From: Vicinamibacterales bacterium
GTDB taxonomy: Bacteria > Acidobacteriota > Vicinamibacteria > Vicinamibacterales > 2-12-FULL-66-21
Direction: 5' to 3'
NCBI GenBank assembly: GCA_035699745.1
Contig: DASSPH010000047.1
Coordinates: 103,497 to 167,496, forward strand
DNA: 64,000 nt
Part shown: positions 9,293 to 18,045 of the stretch, one piece after another
Layout of the letters: every line of letters begins with the position of its first letter
Position numbering within the stretch: position 1 is the first letter of the stretch
Notes under the pieces: model-generated
The model's database searches: none
What the model was told of the DNA's origin: nothing
The model's input: the letters and a program-made list of their open reading frames with translations, nothing else
Program-made: the position numbers and the translations under genes

Positions 9293-9772
9293 TCAATCCA
9301 CCCAGATCAGCAGCCGGAATGCCCCCTGTGACGCGTAGTCGACGACGATGCCCGGGCCGTAGCGCTGGACGTCGGCGACGGTGAGCCGGAAGCCTGCCGG
9401 CGCGATCCCCAACTGCGAGATGATGTTGACGGTGCTGAACCGCATCAGCCAGAGCGGCACGTCGGTGCGGACCAGCTCGCCGTTCTCGCTCTTCCAGTTG
9501 ATCACATGGATGGTGTTGACGGGAACCGTGCTGGCCTCGACGGGCCGGTTGATGCGGATGTCGGCACGGCGCGGGTCGGTGATCTCCACGAGCGGCGGGC
9601 GCGGTCCGAACCGCGCCTTGACCGCGTCGATCGCCTCGATCGCCTGCGCTTCGCTGCCGCTGCGCGTCTCCATGTGGCGCAGGACGAAATAGGCGCCGGT
9701 GGCCCCCAGCGCCGCGAGCGCGAGCAGAATGACCGCGCCGCCGCCGATCGTGACCTTGACCCAGGTGCGCAC
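9293..9772 (-). CDS. Membrane-anchored hypothetical protein, 159 aa
   Basis: A single N-terminal transmembrane helix (GGAVILLALAALGATGAYFVL, about residues 10-31) precedes a soluble domain of about 125 residues that probably faces the periplasm. The domain includes VNTIHVINWKSENGELVRTDVPLWLMRF and ends in a short beta segment. No family was recognised. Translation probably starts at GTG 9772, with AGAGGA about 10 nt upstream. It stands alone between the convergent amidohydrolase gene and the DUF885 gene. Confidence 0.65.
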   Translation of the reverse strand: MRTWVKVTIGGGAVILLALAALGATGAYFVLRHMETRSGSEAQAIEAIDAVKARFGPRPPLVEITDPRRADIRINRPVEASTVPVNTIHVINWKSENGELVRTDVPLWLMRFSTVNIISQLGIAPAGFRLTVADVQRYGPGIVVDYASQGAFRLLIWVD

Positions 9773-9866
9773 GACGCCATCCTCTCAGTCGCCGCGGTTC
9801 CGCGCAACCCCGGCAGGTGAGCGCTGACGCCGACGGTTCCGGCTCGACGCCGATCGCCTGCGCCGG

Positions 9867-11696
9867 CTATCCGTTGGTGGCGCGGACGTACTCCTCGACG
9901 TTCCCGGCGAGCACGTCGAGCGGCACGTTGCCGCCGAGCACCAGCGTGTCGTTGAACGCCTTGAGATCGAACTTCGCCCCGAGCGCGCCTCTGGCCTTCT
10001 CGCGCTGGCGGTTGATCTCGCTGTGTCCCACTTTGTAGCCGCAGGCCTGCCCGGGCCACGAGCAGTAGCGATCCACTTCGCTTGCGACTTCGTGCGGATT
10101 CGAGCCGTTCACGTCGACGAAGAACCTGACGCCCTGCTCGCGGGTCCAGCCCTTGGCGTGAATGCCGGTGTCGACCACCAGCCGGCAGGCGCGAAACGCG
10201 ATCGACTGGAGATACCCGAGACGGCCGACCCGGTCGTCCGCGTAGGCGCCCAGCTCGTCGGCGAGCTGCTCCGCATAGAGCGCCCATCCTTCCGAGTAGG
10301 CGTTGAACGCGAGCAGCTGCCGGATCAGCGGCATCTCGTGGGTGTATTCCCCCTGCCAGATGTGTCCGGGGATCGCTTCGTGGAACGTCAGATCGGCGAG
10401 GCTGTACTTGCTGTGCAGATCCGTGGTCCGCAGGTTGATCCAGTAGCGTCCGGGGATCTTGCCGTCAATCGATCCCGCGCCGCCGTAGGCGCCGGGCGCG
10501 CCGGGCTCCTCTTCGGGCGGCAGCCGCTTGACTTCCATATTGGGCGTCACCAGCGTGTTGAACGCCCGCGGCATCTGTGCGCGGATCCAGTCCAGGCGGT
10601 TGGCGATGAACGCCATGATTTCCGCCCGCCCCTTGTCCCCGGCGGCGAACTTGTAGCGCGGATCCCTGGCCAGCGCCTGCATCCGCTCGCCGACGGAGCC
10701 CTGCGCGTAGCCGATGTCCTTCAGGATTCCGTCCATCTGCGCGTGCAGGCGCTCCAGCTCGCTCAGGCCCATCTGATGGATCTCGTCCGGCGACATGCTC
10801 GTCGTCGTCGACGCCTTCAGCGCCCAGCGGTAGAACTCGTCGCCGCGGGGCCGCGCGGCGATGCCGGCGGCGTCGGTGGCGACGGCGCGCTGCGCCTGCA
10901 GCTCGCGCAGCTGTCGCTCCAGCGCGGGCGCGATCTCCTGCGCGGCGATGGTGCGGGCGCGGCCCGCCCAGTCGCCGGGAATGTTCCTGGCGCGCCGCTC
11001 GATCGATTCGACGACGCTGCCGCCGGCGCGGGCGCTGGCGATCGACAGCGTCATCTGCGCCAGCGCCTTGTCGATCAGGAACGCCGGCGGCACGAGTCCG
11101 GCGGCACGCGCCGCCTGCATGCGACCCAGCTCGCCGTCGAGCTGCTTCGCGTACGACTGAAGGCGCGACAGGTAGGCCTCCGCGTCCGCCGCGTTCTCGA
11201 TGCGATGATCGCTGTCCAGGAACCGCGGCACGTCGAGGTAGGCGCCGACGTTCTGGATCACGACGTACGGCGTGTTGCGCCAGCCGCCGACGGTGATGTC
11301 GCCGTACGGCAGCGCGAACCCCTCGAGCGCGGTCGCGTAGGCGCTGCGCACCACCGCGATGCTGGTGCGGGACGCGTGCGACAGGCCGGCGGTGTTGAAC
11401 GCGCTGATGCGATCGAGATCGGCGCGGACCTGCCTGGCGACGCGCTGCTGACCTTCGGCCGAGCGATCGGCGAGCTGCGAGCGCAGCGCCGCCCGGGCGC
11501 CGGTGTCGACGCCGAGCGAGGTCGCCGTCTCGGGAAACAGCCGCAGCAGGTTCTCCGCCGCACTGTCGAGCAGCTCCTTCGCGCCGGCGTCGGTGGTGGT
11601 CGTCGCCGCCGGCGCCTTGTCGCGCGCGCACCCGGACATCAGCGGCAGCGCGGCGGCGGATGCGAGCGCGGCCAGCGCTTCACGGCGGCTGAGCAT
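9867..11696 (-). CDS. DUF885 family lipoprotein (putative metallo-carboxypeptidase/dipeptidase)
   Basis: The 609-aa protein starts with a Tat-like/lipoprotein leader (MLSRREALAALASAAALPLMSGC); Cys23 fits a lipobox. The body is all-helical as in DUF885 proteins and contains the hallmark HEAIPGH at residues 439-445 (an HExxxGH-type zinc motif), with ARWINLRT-like and YSEGWALYAEQL segments around it. DUF885 members are predicted zinc carboxypeptidases or dipeptidases; peptide hydrolysis in the periplasm is the likely role. Length agrees with the family. It lies 33 bp downstream of the ankyrin gene and may share its transcript, although the ribosome binding site is weak. Confidence 0.85.
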   Translation of the reverse strand: MLSRREALAALASAAALPLMSGCARDKAPAATTTTDAGAKELLDSAAENLLRLFPETATSLGVDTGARAALRSQLADRSAEGQQRVARQVRADLDRISAFNTAGLSHASRTSIAVVRSAYATALEGFALPYGDITVGGWRNTPYVVIQNVGAYLDVPRFLDSDHRIENAADAEAYLSRLQSYAKQLDGELGRMQAARAAGLVPPAFLIDKALAQMTLSIASARAGGSVVESIERRARNIPGDWAGRARTIAAQEIAPALERQLRELQAQRAVATDAAGIAARPRGDEFYRWALKASTTTSMSPDEIHQMGLSELERLHAQMDGILKDIGYAQGSVGERMQALARDPRYKFAAGDKGRAEIMAFIANRLDWIRAQMPRAFNTLVTPNMEVKRLPPEEEPGAPGAYGGAGSIDGKIPGRYWINLRTTDLHSKYSLADLTFHEAIPGHIWQGEYTHEMPLIRQLLAFNAYSEGWALYAEQLADELGAYADDRVGRLGYLQSIAFRACRLVVDTGIHAKGWTREQGVRFFVDVNGSNPHEVASEVDRYCSWPGQACGYKVGHSEINRQREKARGALGAKFDLKAFNDTLVLGGNVPLDVLAGNVEEYVRATNG

Positions 11697-11729
11697 GCGC
11701 TCATCATACTTTCTGTCCGCCGGCGGCGG

Positions 11730-13004
11730 TCACGCCGTTCCCCCGCGCTCCGCGATCAGCCGCAGCGACTCCCGGCTGACGAAGATCTTCGCGTGGTACC
11801 GCTCTCCCCAGCTGAGCGGCGTCACGCCGCGGTACTCGCGGATCGGCCCGCCGCCATGTCCGTGCTCGAGGCCGGCGCGAATCGAGGCCCGCACGCTGGG
11901 ATCCGCGCCGCGCGCCAGCAGGAGCCGCGTGAACTGCGCCTCGTCCGGCTGCCCCTTGCCGTAGTTCACCCAGAAGTTCCGCTGCGACACGACGGTCGAG
12001 AACAGCGCCGTGTAGCCGCCGAAGCCGTCGCCGTCGATCGCCGCGCGTGCGTCCGGATCCATGCCGCGATCGAGCAGCCACCCGGCGACCTCGACCTCGT
12101 CGAAGTACGCCGCGACGTGCAGGAGCGTCACGCCCTGCAGCGGCGTCCCCTGCGCCACGTGCGGCTTGCCGGCGCACGCAGGCGCCAGCGGATAGACGTC
12201 GGCCTTGTCGAACGTACGCGTGAGGAGATCCGGATCGCGGGCGAGATGCGCGGCGAGCAGGTCGATCCGGCCGCGATGGAGCGCCATGATCGGCGTATCC
12301 GGCAGCTCGAAGCCGTGCTCCACGTACATCTCCAGGATGCGATGCTTCGCGGGCGGATTGCGGCTGTCGGTGCCGAGGAGGTGCTCCATCGTGTTGTAGT
12401 CGACGCGGCCGTCCGGCTTCACTACCCGCGCGCCGAGCATGAGCAGCGCGGCGGTGCCTTCCACACTCAACGTATACGCCGGCCCCGCCAGCGTCCACCG
12501 GTCGAGCGACGGCCTCCCCGCCAGCTCGTAGATCATGCGCACGGTGTCGGCCTTGCCGGCAAGCGCCGCGCGTCCCGCCGCGTGCTCGAGATCCCGGGCG
12601 CCAAGGCGGTGAAGCAGGCGGACGATCCGATCGCGCCCGAGATTCGCGGCGTAGCTCATGGGAGGGCCCCAGTTGGTGTCCTTCCCGATCAGCACGTCTT
12701 CATGGATCAACGACGCGTCCCGTTCGAGGAGCGCACGGACCGCGTCCACGTCGTCGCGCCAGATGGCATCGGCGAGCTGCACGGCATGAACGAGCCTCGT
12801 CCAGCTCGACGCCTGATACGCGCGCGCCAGCACCAGCTGCGCGTCGGCCAGCCTGGCGGACGCGGGATCGACGCCGGAGGGATGGTGCTCGCGGAATTCC
12901 GCGATCGCCGCCGGATCGCCGGCGTGCGCGGCTTTCAGGAGATCCTTGGCCTGATGATGGAGCTGATCGGAATCCGGGCGGATCGGCAGGCGGCGGGCGG
13001 GCAT
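11730..13004 (-). CDS. Ankyrin-repeat protein, 424 aa
   Basis: Several ankyrin-like repeats are readable, for example ADAIWRDDVDAVRALLERDASL, NLGRDRIVRLLHRLGARD, GVTLLHVAAYFDEVEVAGWLL and GYTALFSTVV, spread over residues about 75-420. The N-terminus (ARRLPIRPDSDQLHHQAKDLL) is a conserved lead-in often seen in such proteins. No signal peptide was found, so it is presumably a cytosolic protein-interaction scaffold; partners are unknown. ATG 13004 is preferred over TTG 13019 because GAAGGAGG lies directly upstream of it, overlapping the longer reading. It is the first gene before DUF885. Upstream is a tandem-repeat spacer. Confidence 0.8.
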   Translation of the reverse strand: MPARRLPIRPDSDQLHHQAKDLLKAAHAGDPAAIAEFREHHPSGVDPASARLADAQLVLARAYQASSWTRLVHAVQLADAIWRDDVDAVRALLERDASLIHEDVLIGKDTNWGPPMSYAANLGRDRIVRLLHRLGARDLEHAAGRAALAGKADTVRMIYELAGRPSLDRWTLAGPAYTLSVEGTAALLMLGARVVKPDGRVDYNTMEHLLGTDSRNPPAKHRILEMYVEHGFELPDTPIMALHRGRIDLLAAHLARDPDLLTRTFDKADVYPLAPACAGKPHVAQGTPLQGVTLLHVAAYFDEVEVAGWLLDRGMDPDARAAIDGDGFGGYTALFSTVVSQRNFWVNYGKGQPDEAQFTRLLLARGADPSVRASIRAGLEHGHGGGPIREYRGVTPLSWGERYHAKIFVSRESLRLIAERGGTA

Positions 13005-13154
13005 ACGAGCCTCCTTCAACAGCCCGGGGTCCGCTGGCGTCGGGCAAGGAGGTTCGGCGATCGTGTCCGAACGTCGTTCACTGACTCAGGTGGACTCGGT
13101 CCTGCCCGCGGACGGGGGGCGCCCTGGAACGCCTACGGGAAGGTAGCACAGAAC

Positions 13155-13213
13155 GGTGCGCGGTGCGCGGTGCGCAGTGCGTCAGTGCGTCAGTGCGCAG
13201 TGCGTCAGTGCGG
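13155..13213. repeat. GTGCG(T/C)CA-type tandem repeats between DinB and ankyrin genes
   Basis: About seven tandem units of 7-8 bp (GTGCGCG, GTGCGCA, GTGCGTCA) lie in the 275-bp spacer 13005-13279, with no open frame of its own. The unit length alternates between 7 and 8, as in slipped-strand expansion. The array runs into CGGCAATCGG, which resembles the AATCGCC-type repeats near rpoC. Confidence 0.75.
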
Positions 13214-13279
13214 CAATCGGGCAGGTTCGGACAGGTGTGAACGGACCACGATGCCAGAGCCCGAGCGACGAGCCGCTCG

Positions 13280-13825
13280 TCATGGCCGCGGGGCTCCTGG
13301 CGCCAGGTAGCGCTCCCGCACGATCCGGAGATGGTGTTCCACGTGCCCGGCGGCGAGCCAGGCGAGCGCGCGGACGGTGAACGGGTTGCCGCTGGCGATG
13401 CCGCGGCCGTCCCACGCAGCCTCCGGCAGGTCATCGAACAGGGACACCGTCGCCGCGCGCACCGAATCCAGCTCGTCGACCAGGCTCCGCCACGTTCGCG
13501 CGTCGAAGCGCCCCGCCGCGATCGAGACGTTCTGATCGAAGCTGGGCATCTCGCCGTCGAGACCGCGCGCGAACCACATCGCGCGGGCGGCGAAGACGCG
13601 TTCCGTATCCGACAGGTGCCCGACCACTTCACGAAGCGTCCACTTGCCGGCGTCGTACCGGAACCCGGACTGCTCCGGCGCGACGCCGCCGAACAGCTCG
13701 CGCATCTCGCCGCGCTGCCGCGTCAGCGTCTGCCGGATGTCCCCCTCGGGCACCACGTCGATGTAGCGGAAGTAGTACTCCGCCGCTTCCGATCGTTGCG
13801 GGCGCGCCGTCGTCATCGCGACCAT
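13280..13825 (-). CDS. DinB family protein (putative metal-dependent enzyme)
   Basis: This 181-aa four-helix-bundle protein of the DinB/YfiT-like superfamily shows the expected histidine triad: one His in LREVVGHLSD (about residue 70) and two in AAGHVEHHLR (about 160-165). Members bind a divalent metal and include thiol transferases such as bacillithiol- or maleylpyruvate-dependent enzymes; the role of this one is unknown. The ATG lies 4 bp after the stop of the S9 peptidase gene, so coupling to it is likely. An in-frame ATG three codons later is an alternative start. Downstream is the tandem-repeat spacer. Confidence 0.85.
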   Translation of the reverse strand: MVAMTTARPQRSEAAEYYFRYIDVVPEGDIRQTLTRQRGEMRELFGGVAPEQSGFRYDAGKWTLREVVGHLSDTERVFAARAMWFARGLDGEMPSFDQNVSIAAGRFDARTWRSLVDELDSVRAATVSLFDDLPEAAWDGRGIASGNPFTVRALAWLAAGHVEHHLRIVRERYLAPGAPRP

Positions 13826-13829
13826 CCGG

Positions 13830-16433
13830 CTAGTGCTGCGACGTCCCCTTCTTCGGCGGCTTCACGTGCGTGTCGAGCCAGTTCACCATCTCCCAGATCA
13901 CGTGCCGCCGGCTCTCCCTGGCGATGTAGCCGTGCGATTCGAGCGGGAGCTGGACGTAGCGGACGTTTCCGCCGTTGCCCTTGAGCGCCGCGAACATCCG
14001 CTCGGACTGCACCGGGAACGTCCCCTGGTTGTTGTCGTGGGTGCCGTGGATCAGCAGGATCGGCTCCTTGATCTTGTCGGCGAAATGGAACGGCGACATC
14101 TGATCGTAGACCTCGGGCGCCTGCCAGTACGTGCGCGGCTCGGCCTGGAACCCGAACGGGGTGAGCGTCCGGTTGTAGGCGCCGCTGCGGGCGATGCCGG
14201 CGCGGAACAGATCCGAGTGCGCCAGCAGGTTGCCGGTCATGAACGCGCCGTAGGAGTGCCCGCCGACGCCCATGCGGTCGCGATCGCCGACGCCGAGCTC
14301 CTCGAGCTTGTCGATGGCGGCCTTGGCGCTGGCGACGAGCTGCGGCACGTAGCCGTCATTCGGCTCGACGCCGTTCTTCCCCACGATCGGCATCGTTGGA
14401 TTGTCGAGCACGCCGTAACCGGCGGCGAGCAACAACAGATGGTCCGCGCGGCTGGGACGACGGAACTGATACGGCGATCCGGCGACCTGCGACGCCGCGT
14501 CCTCTGACATGAACTCCTGCGGGTACGCCCACAAGAAGAACGGCAGCTTCCCGTCGCGGGCGCGATCGTATCCCGGCGGCAGGTACAGCGTGCCGGAGAG
14601 CTTCACCCCGTCCGGACGGGTATAGGTGAGCAGCTCCGCCTTGACCGTCGAGAAGAACGGCGCCGGATCGGGAAGATTCGTCAGGCGGCTCGCCTGCTTC
14701 GACGCGATGTCGACGACGTAGTAGTCCGGACGCTCGCTTGCCGATTCCCGCCGGACGATCGCTTTCGCCGCCGACGCATCGAGGAGCGCGACCACCGCTT
14801 CGTAATTCGGCGGCGCGGACTGCCAGAGCCGCTCCGTCCTGCCCGTCGCGATCTCCATCCGATCGAGGTACGGGCGATCGCCGTCTTTCTCCTTCGACGC
14901 GCCCGGACCGGTGAGGTAGTAGAACCGGCCGTCCGGGCTCGTGATGGGCAGCTGGCGATCGCTTGCGAGATCGTAGCGATACATCAGGCTGCCGGGGGCG
15001 TTGATGCGATCCTCGATGTTGTAGTCCCAGAGCGGCCGCGGCGGGCCGCCGTCCGGCAGCGACGGATCGATCACCCAGGTGCGGGCGCGAGTCTTCTGCG
15101 AGCTGAAATCGCTGACCAGCGCGACCTGCGGGCTGAGCCACTGGAGGCCGCCGTAGCGCATCTCGGTGTCGAGGAAGGGCTGTGGCTCTCCCGTGAACGG
15201 CGCCGGCAGCATCGACACGCGATCGCGCTTCGCCACCAAACGGCGCGGATCTCCGTCGTCCAGCGCCTGGACCATGATCAGGGTCGCCGGTTGATCGGCG
15301 CGCCAGGTAATGGTGCGGACGCCGGGCGTGGTGGAGTCGCGCATGCTCGGCTGCGCTTCGACGAGCGGCCGGTCGTAGACGGTCTTCATCAACTCGCCGA
15401 AGGTGGTCCACACCTCGGTCCTGACCGGGAAGCTGCCCTGGCCGACCTGATACGAGTAGGGGCGATGCGTCACGCGGGTGAGCAGGTACTTGCCGTCCGG
15501 CGACGCCGAGGGCAGCGCGTGCACGCCGGGCTTGCCGATCGGGGTCATCTTGCCGTCCAGCCCGATGCTCACGAGCTGCGAGGTCATGTAGTAGTCGAAC
15601 AGCGTCTCGTCGTGACGGTCCTTCAAGAGATACGTGTTGGTGCGCGCCGGGACGGCGCGGCCGTAGGATTCCTGCACGATGGGTCCGGCCGGCGCGTCGG
15701 ATCGCTTCGGCTCGGCGCCGCGCCCTTCGGGAAACAGCAGACAGACGGCCGGCGCGCGTCCGGCCGTCCACGCGCATCCGCCGGCGACGTAGTTCACCCG
15801 CGGCGGCGTCAGGCGCTTCGCCGTTCCCGCGTCGACATCGGCGACCCACAGTGCTTCCCCCTCGCGGGTGGTGGCGCTGAACAGGAAGTGCCTGCCGTCT
15901 CTGGTCCAGCCGCCGGACGGTTCGAGGCGTCCCGGGATCTGGCCGCCGGGCGCGGTGACGGCGCGGCTCGCGCCGGTGGCGGCGTCGAAGATGTGCAGCG
16001 TCATCCGGTCCGGCGTCATGACGAAGTAAGCCAGCCGTTTCGCGTCACGACTCCACTGCGGCGGGGTGAGGCGGGCGCCGTTCGGCACGGGGATCGTGAT
16101 CTCCGCGCCTCCGTCCACCGGCTTCAGTGACGCGGTCCGCACGCCTTCGAAGTCGATGCGGTGCTGCGGCTGCGAGTAGAAGCGGCGGCCGGCGAGATAC
16201 ATGGTCGGCTCGGCCAGCTCCGCGATGGTCGTCTCGGGCACGTCCGACGTCGTGATCAGCAGCCACTTGCGATCGCTGCTCACGGTCACCACCGGCGGCG
16301 CGGGTGAATCGAGAATCTTCGTGATGGCGTCTGGCGGCGTGCGATAGCCGTCCTGCGCGGAGCCCGGCAGTGTGATGAGGGTCGCAGCGATCAGCCCGAT
16401 GGCGGCGCGGCCGGCGAAGCGAAGCAGGATCAT
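13830..16433 (-). CDS. Secreted S9-family prolyl oligopeptidase / acylaminoacyl peptidase
   Basis: The 867-aa protein has a signal peptide (residues 1-26, ending GSAQ), a propeller-like N-terminal region with TolB-type strands, and a C-terminal alpha/beta hydrolase. The catalytic triad is readable: Ser727 in GGHSYGAFMTG, Asp800 in IHGTHDNNQGT and His834 in PLESHGY. It is expected to cleave short peptides in the periplasm or outside the cell. The start at 16433 is supported by GAGGAG upstream and the signal peptide; the frame stays open for 83 more codons but that part is basic shadow sequence. It lies downstream of the double-CXXCG gene (89-bp gap) and is followed within 4 bp by dinB. Confidence 0.9.
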   Translation of the reverse strand: MILLRFAGRAAIGLIAATLITLPGSAQDGYRTPPDAITKILDSPAPPVVTVSSDRKWLLITTSDVPETTIAELAEPTMYLAGRRFYSQPQHRIDFEGVRTASLKPVDGGAEITIPVPNGARLTPPQWSRDAKRLAYFVMTPDRMTLHIFDAATGASRAVTAPGGQIPGRLEPSGGWTRDGRHFLFSATTREGEALWVADVDAGTAKRLTPPRVNYVAGGCAWTAGRAPAVCLLFPEGRGAEPKRSDAPAGPIVQESYGRAVPARTNTYLLKDRHDETLFDYYMTSQLVSIGLDGKMTPIGKPGVHALPSASPDGKYLLTRVTHRPYSYQVGQGSFPVRTEVWTTFGELMKTVYDRPLVEAQPSMRDSTTPGVRTITWRADQPATLIMVQALDDGDPRRLVAKRDRVSMLPAPFTGEPQPFLDTEMRYGGLQWLSPQVALVSDFSSQKTRARTWVIDPSLPDGGPPRPLWDYNIEDRINAPGSLMYRYDLASDRQLPITSPDGRFYYLTGPGASKEKDGDRPYLDRMEIATGRTERLWQSAPPNYEAVVALLDASAAKAIVRRESASERPDYYVVDIASKQASRLTNLPDPAPFFSTVKAELLTYTRPDGVKLSGTLYLPPGYDRARDGKLPFFLWAYPQEFMSEDAASQVAGSPYQFRRPSRADHLLLLAAGYGVLDNPTMPIVGKNGVEPNDGYVPQLVASAKAAIDKLEELGVGDRDRMGVGGHSYGAFMTGNLLAHSDLFRAGIARSGAYNRTLTPFGFQAEPRTYWQAPEVYDQMSPFHFADKIKEPILLIHGTHDNNQGTFPVQSERMFAALKGNGGNVRYVQLPLESHGYIARESRRHVIWEMVNWLDTHVKPPKKGTSQH

Positions 16434-16522
16434 GGGCGTGCTCCTCGGATTAGTTGCGCTAGCATACGCCGACTCGCGGCCGGACGAGCGGCCGCGTGGT
16501 GGATGAGTCGGCGGCGCCGCTC

Positions 16523-17413
16523 TCATTCGACGCGCACGGGAGACCAGCGGACCCCGCGAAGCTTGAGCGGCTGCAGCGCGGCGTACACGCGCGGACGCAC
16601 GATCAGGCGCCGGCGTGCGAGCCACCGCTTGCCGTGCACCGGCTCTGCCCACGCGCCGGTGCCGAACAGCTCGAACGTCCATGCCGCATCAGGCATCGTG
16701 TCGACGGCGGAGCGCGGGTAGGCGGGAATGAACGGATCTTCGGTCGTATTGAACCAGCCGTCGCGGCCGCAACGCGCGCACGGGCGCTCGGCGCCGGCGC
16801 GCCCGCGAATCATCCCCCGTGCACTCGCCAGCATCGGCGGCAGCGTCGCCTGAACGACGACCTGGCGCCACGGGATCGGCGCACCGGACGGATCGAGCAC
16901 CGGGCGCAGCGACATGCCGCGCAACCCTGCCGACGCGATCGCTCCCGCGATCGACTCGTGCAGCAGCAGCTCGTCGGCAATGCCGGCCGCCAGAAAAGAC
17001 TTCGGCAGCTCGGTCCTGCGCACGCGGAAAGGAGACGTCTGCACGAGCCCGGCGCCGCAGTGGGGGCAGGCGCCGCTGTCGTCGTACGACGTTCCGTCTC
17101 GAGGATGTCCGCGTTCGGTTCCGGGCCCGCCGGCCCGCAGAAGCAGAAGCGGCGCCGCCGCCAGTTCTTTCGGCGTCGCGTCCATGTATCGCTGGATCGA
17201 CGGCGCCTCGAGGCCGTGCGCCGCCGCCGCAAACCTGAGCCGGCGCGCGACCTCCTCGTTGGGCAGTTCGATCCGGTGCAGCAACGCCGACGACGACTGC
17301 CCCGCCGCGAGCTTCGCGTACACGTCGAACATTCCCGCGTCGCGGAACATCAGGCGAACGCGCTCGCGCTGGGACGGGACATCGGGCAGGAGGGCGACGA
17401 TACGTTCCGGCAT
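16523..17413 (-). CDS. Double-CXXCG motif protein, 296 aa (function unknown)
   Basis: Two CXXCG knuckles stand out, C116-PHCG and C212-ARCG, probably ligands of one structural zinc. The spacing of about 96 residues and tryptophan-rich flanks (GRDGWFNTTEDPF, GKRWLARRR) recall the Myxococcus double-CXXCG paralogous family, some members of which are described as immunity-type proteins of contact-dependent exchange systems. That assignment is by motif only. The N-terminal 90 residues contain a helical segment, IQRYMDATPKELAAAP. No signal peptide is visible. It starts 18 bp after a short ankyrin-like ORF, and an NTF2-like gene precedes that, so the three may be one transcript. There is no toxin candidate next to it. 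Confidence 0.6.
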   Translation of the reverse strand: MPERIVALLPDVPSQRERVRLMFRDAGMFDVYAKLAAGQSSSALLHRIELPNEEVARRLRFAAAAHGLEAPSIQRYMDATPKELAAAPLLLLRAGGPGTERGHPRDGTSYDDSGACPHCGAGLVQTSPFRVRRTELPKSFLAAGIADELLLHESIAGAIASAGLRGMSLRPVLDPSGAPIPWRQVVVQATLPPMLASARGMIRGRAGAERPCARCGRDGWFNTTEDPFIPAYPRSAVDTMPDAAWTFELFGTGAWAEPVHGKRWLARRRLIVRPRVYAALQPLKLRGVRWSPVRVE

Positions 17414-17431
17414 CAGGCTGAAAGGCGCTGC

Positions 17432-17638
17432 CTACGACGCGAGGCAGCGGTTCGGCACGTTGTCCAGGGGAGGCCGCGGCCGACCTGCGGCAACAGGCCG
17501 AATTGCGCGCAGGCGATTGACGGCGGGCTGTCCCTTGATCGCCGCGCGCGCGTCGAACCCTCGATCCAGGATCGCGCGGATGGCGTCGGCATCGTGGGCC
17601 TCGAACGGGCAGCGGATGTCGAATTCGATGCCCCGCAT
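17432..17638 (-). pseudogene. Short ankyrin-like ORF, probably 3'-truncated gene
   Basis: A 68-codon reading frame begins at ATG 17638 with FDIRCPFEAHDADAIRAILD, then GFDARAAIKG, which reads like the opening of an ankyrin-type protein. After about residue 46 it turns into a Pro/Arg-rich tail (AAGRPRPPLDNVPNR) unlike any repeat, suggesting a deletion or frameshift that removed the rest. A longer start at 17680 would overlap the preceding gene. It lies between the NTF2-like gene (16-bp gap) and the double-CXXCG gene (18-bp gap). It could instead be a genuine small protein. Confidence 0.4.
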
Positions 17639-17654
17639 GGCTGCTCCGCCGATG

Positions 17655-18014
17655 TTACGGCCGCCCGAACTCGACGGCACGCACCTTCAACGCCCCGTCT
17701 TCCCTGGTCACCACGACCGTGACGGCTTCACTGTACACGTCGCCGGCGATACTGACGTAGACCCAGCCCGCATCCGCCGGCTGTTTGTCCGGCCAGCTGT
17801 CCATCGTGAGGCCGGCTTCGACGGAGCCAATCGCCCCGAACTCGGCGGGCACCATCGACTCGAATGCCGTCCGCATCGCCTCGAGCGTCACGCCGCGCCG
17901 GTAGTCACGCGACGTCATCTCATACGCGGCGGCATAGTCGCGGTCCGTCAGCGCCCTCGCGAACCGCAGGGCAACCATCGTGAAATCGTTGTCGGAATCA
18001 GCGGCCGCCATCAT
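17655..18014 (-). CDS. NTF2/SnoaL-like small protein, 119 aa
   Basis: A small alpha+beta protein without a signal peptide. The opening helix pattern ALRFARALTDRDYAAAYEM, a short loop and the closing strands WVYVSIAGDVYSEAVTVVV and ALKVRAVEFGRP are typical of cystatin/NTF2-like folds used as binding or accessory modules, sometimes as immunity proteins. Catalytic residues were not seen. It begins 31 bp after the carboxylesterase stop and is followed by the ankyrin-like fragment and the double-CXXCG gene, with which it may form a unit. Confidence 0.6.
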   Translation of the reverse strand: MMAAADSDNDFTMVALRFARALTDRDYAAAYEMTSRDYRRGVTLEAMRTAFESMVPAEFGAIGSVEAGLTMDSWPDKQPADAGWVYVSIAGDVYSEAVTVVVTREDGALKVRAVEFGRP

Positions 18015-18045
18015 GATGCCAGGGTCCGGCGCAACGAGGTCGTGT

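Noticed and set aside
9288..9301. tRNA T-arm-like GGTTCAATCC
   Set aside because: No acceptor or anticodon stems fit around it, and it overlaps the end of a coding gene.
10023..13310. 1095-aa plus-strand open frame opposite DUF885 and ankyrin genes
   Set aside because: Shadow composition (Arg, His, Val rich) and no motif; the minus-strand genes are well supported.
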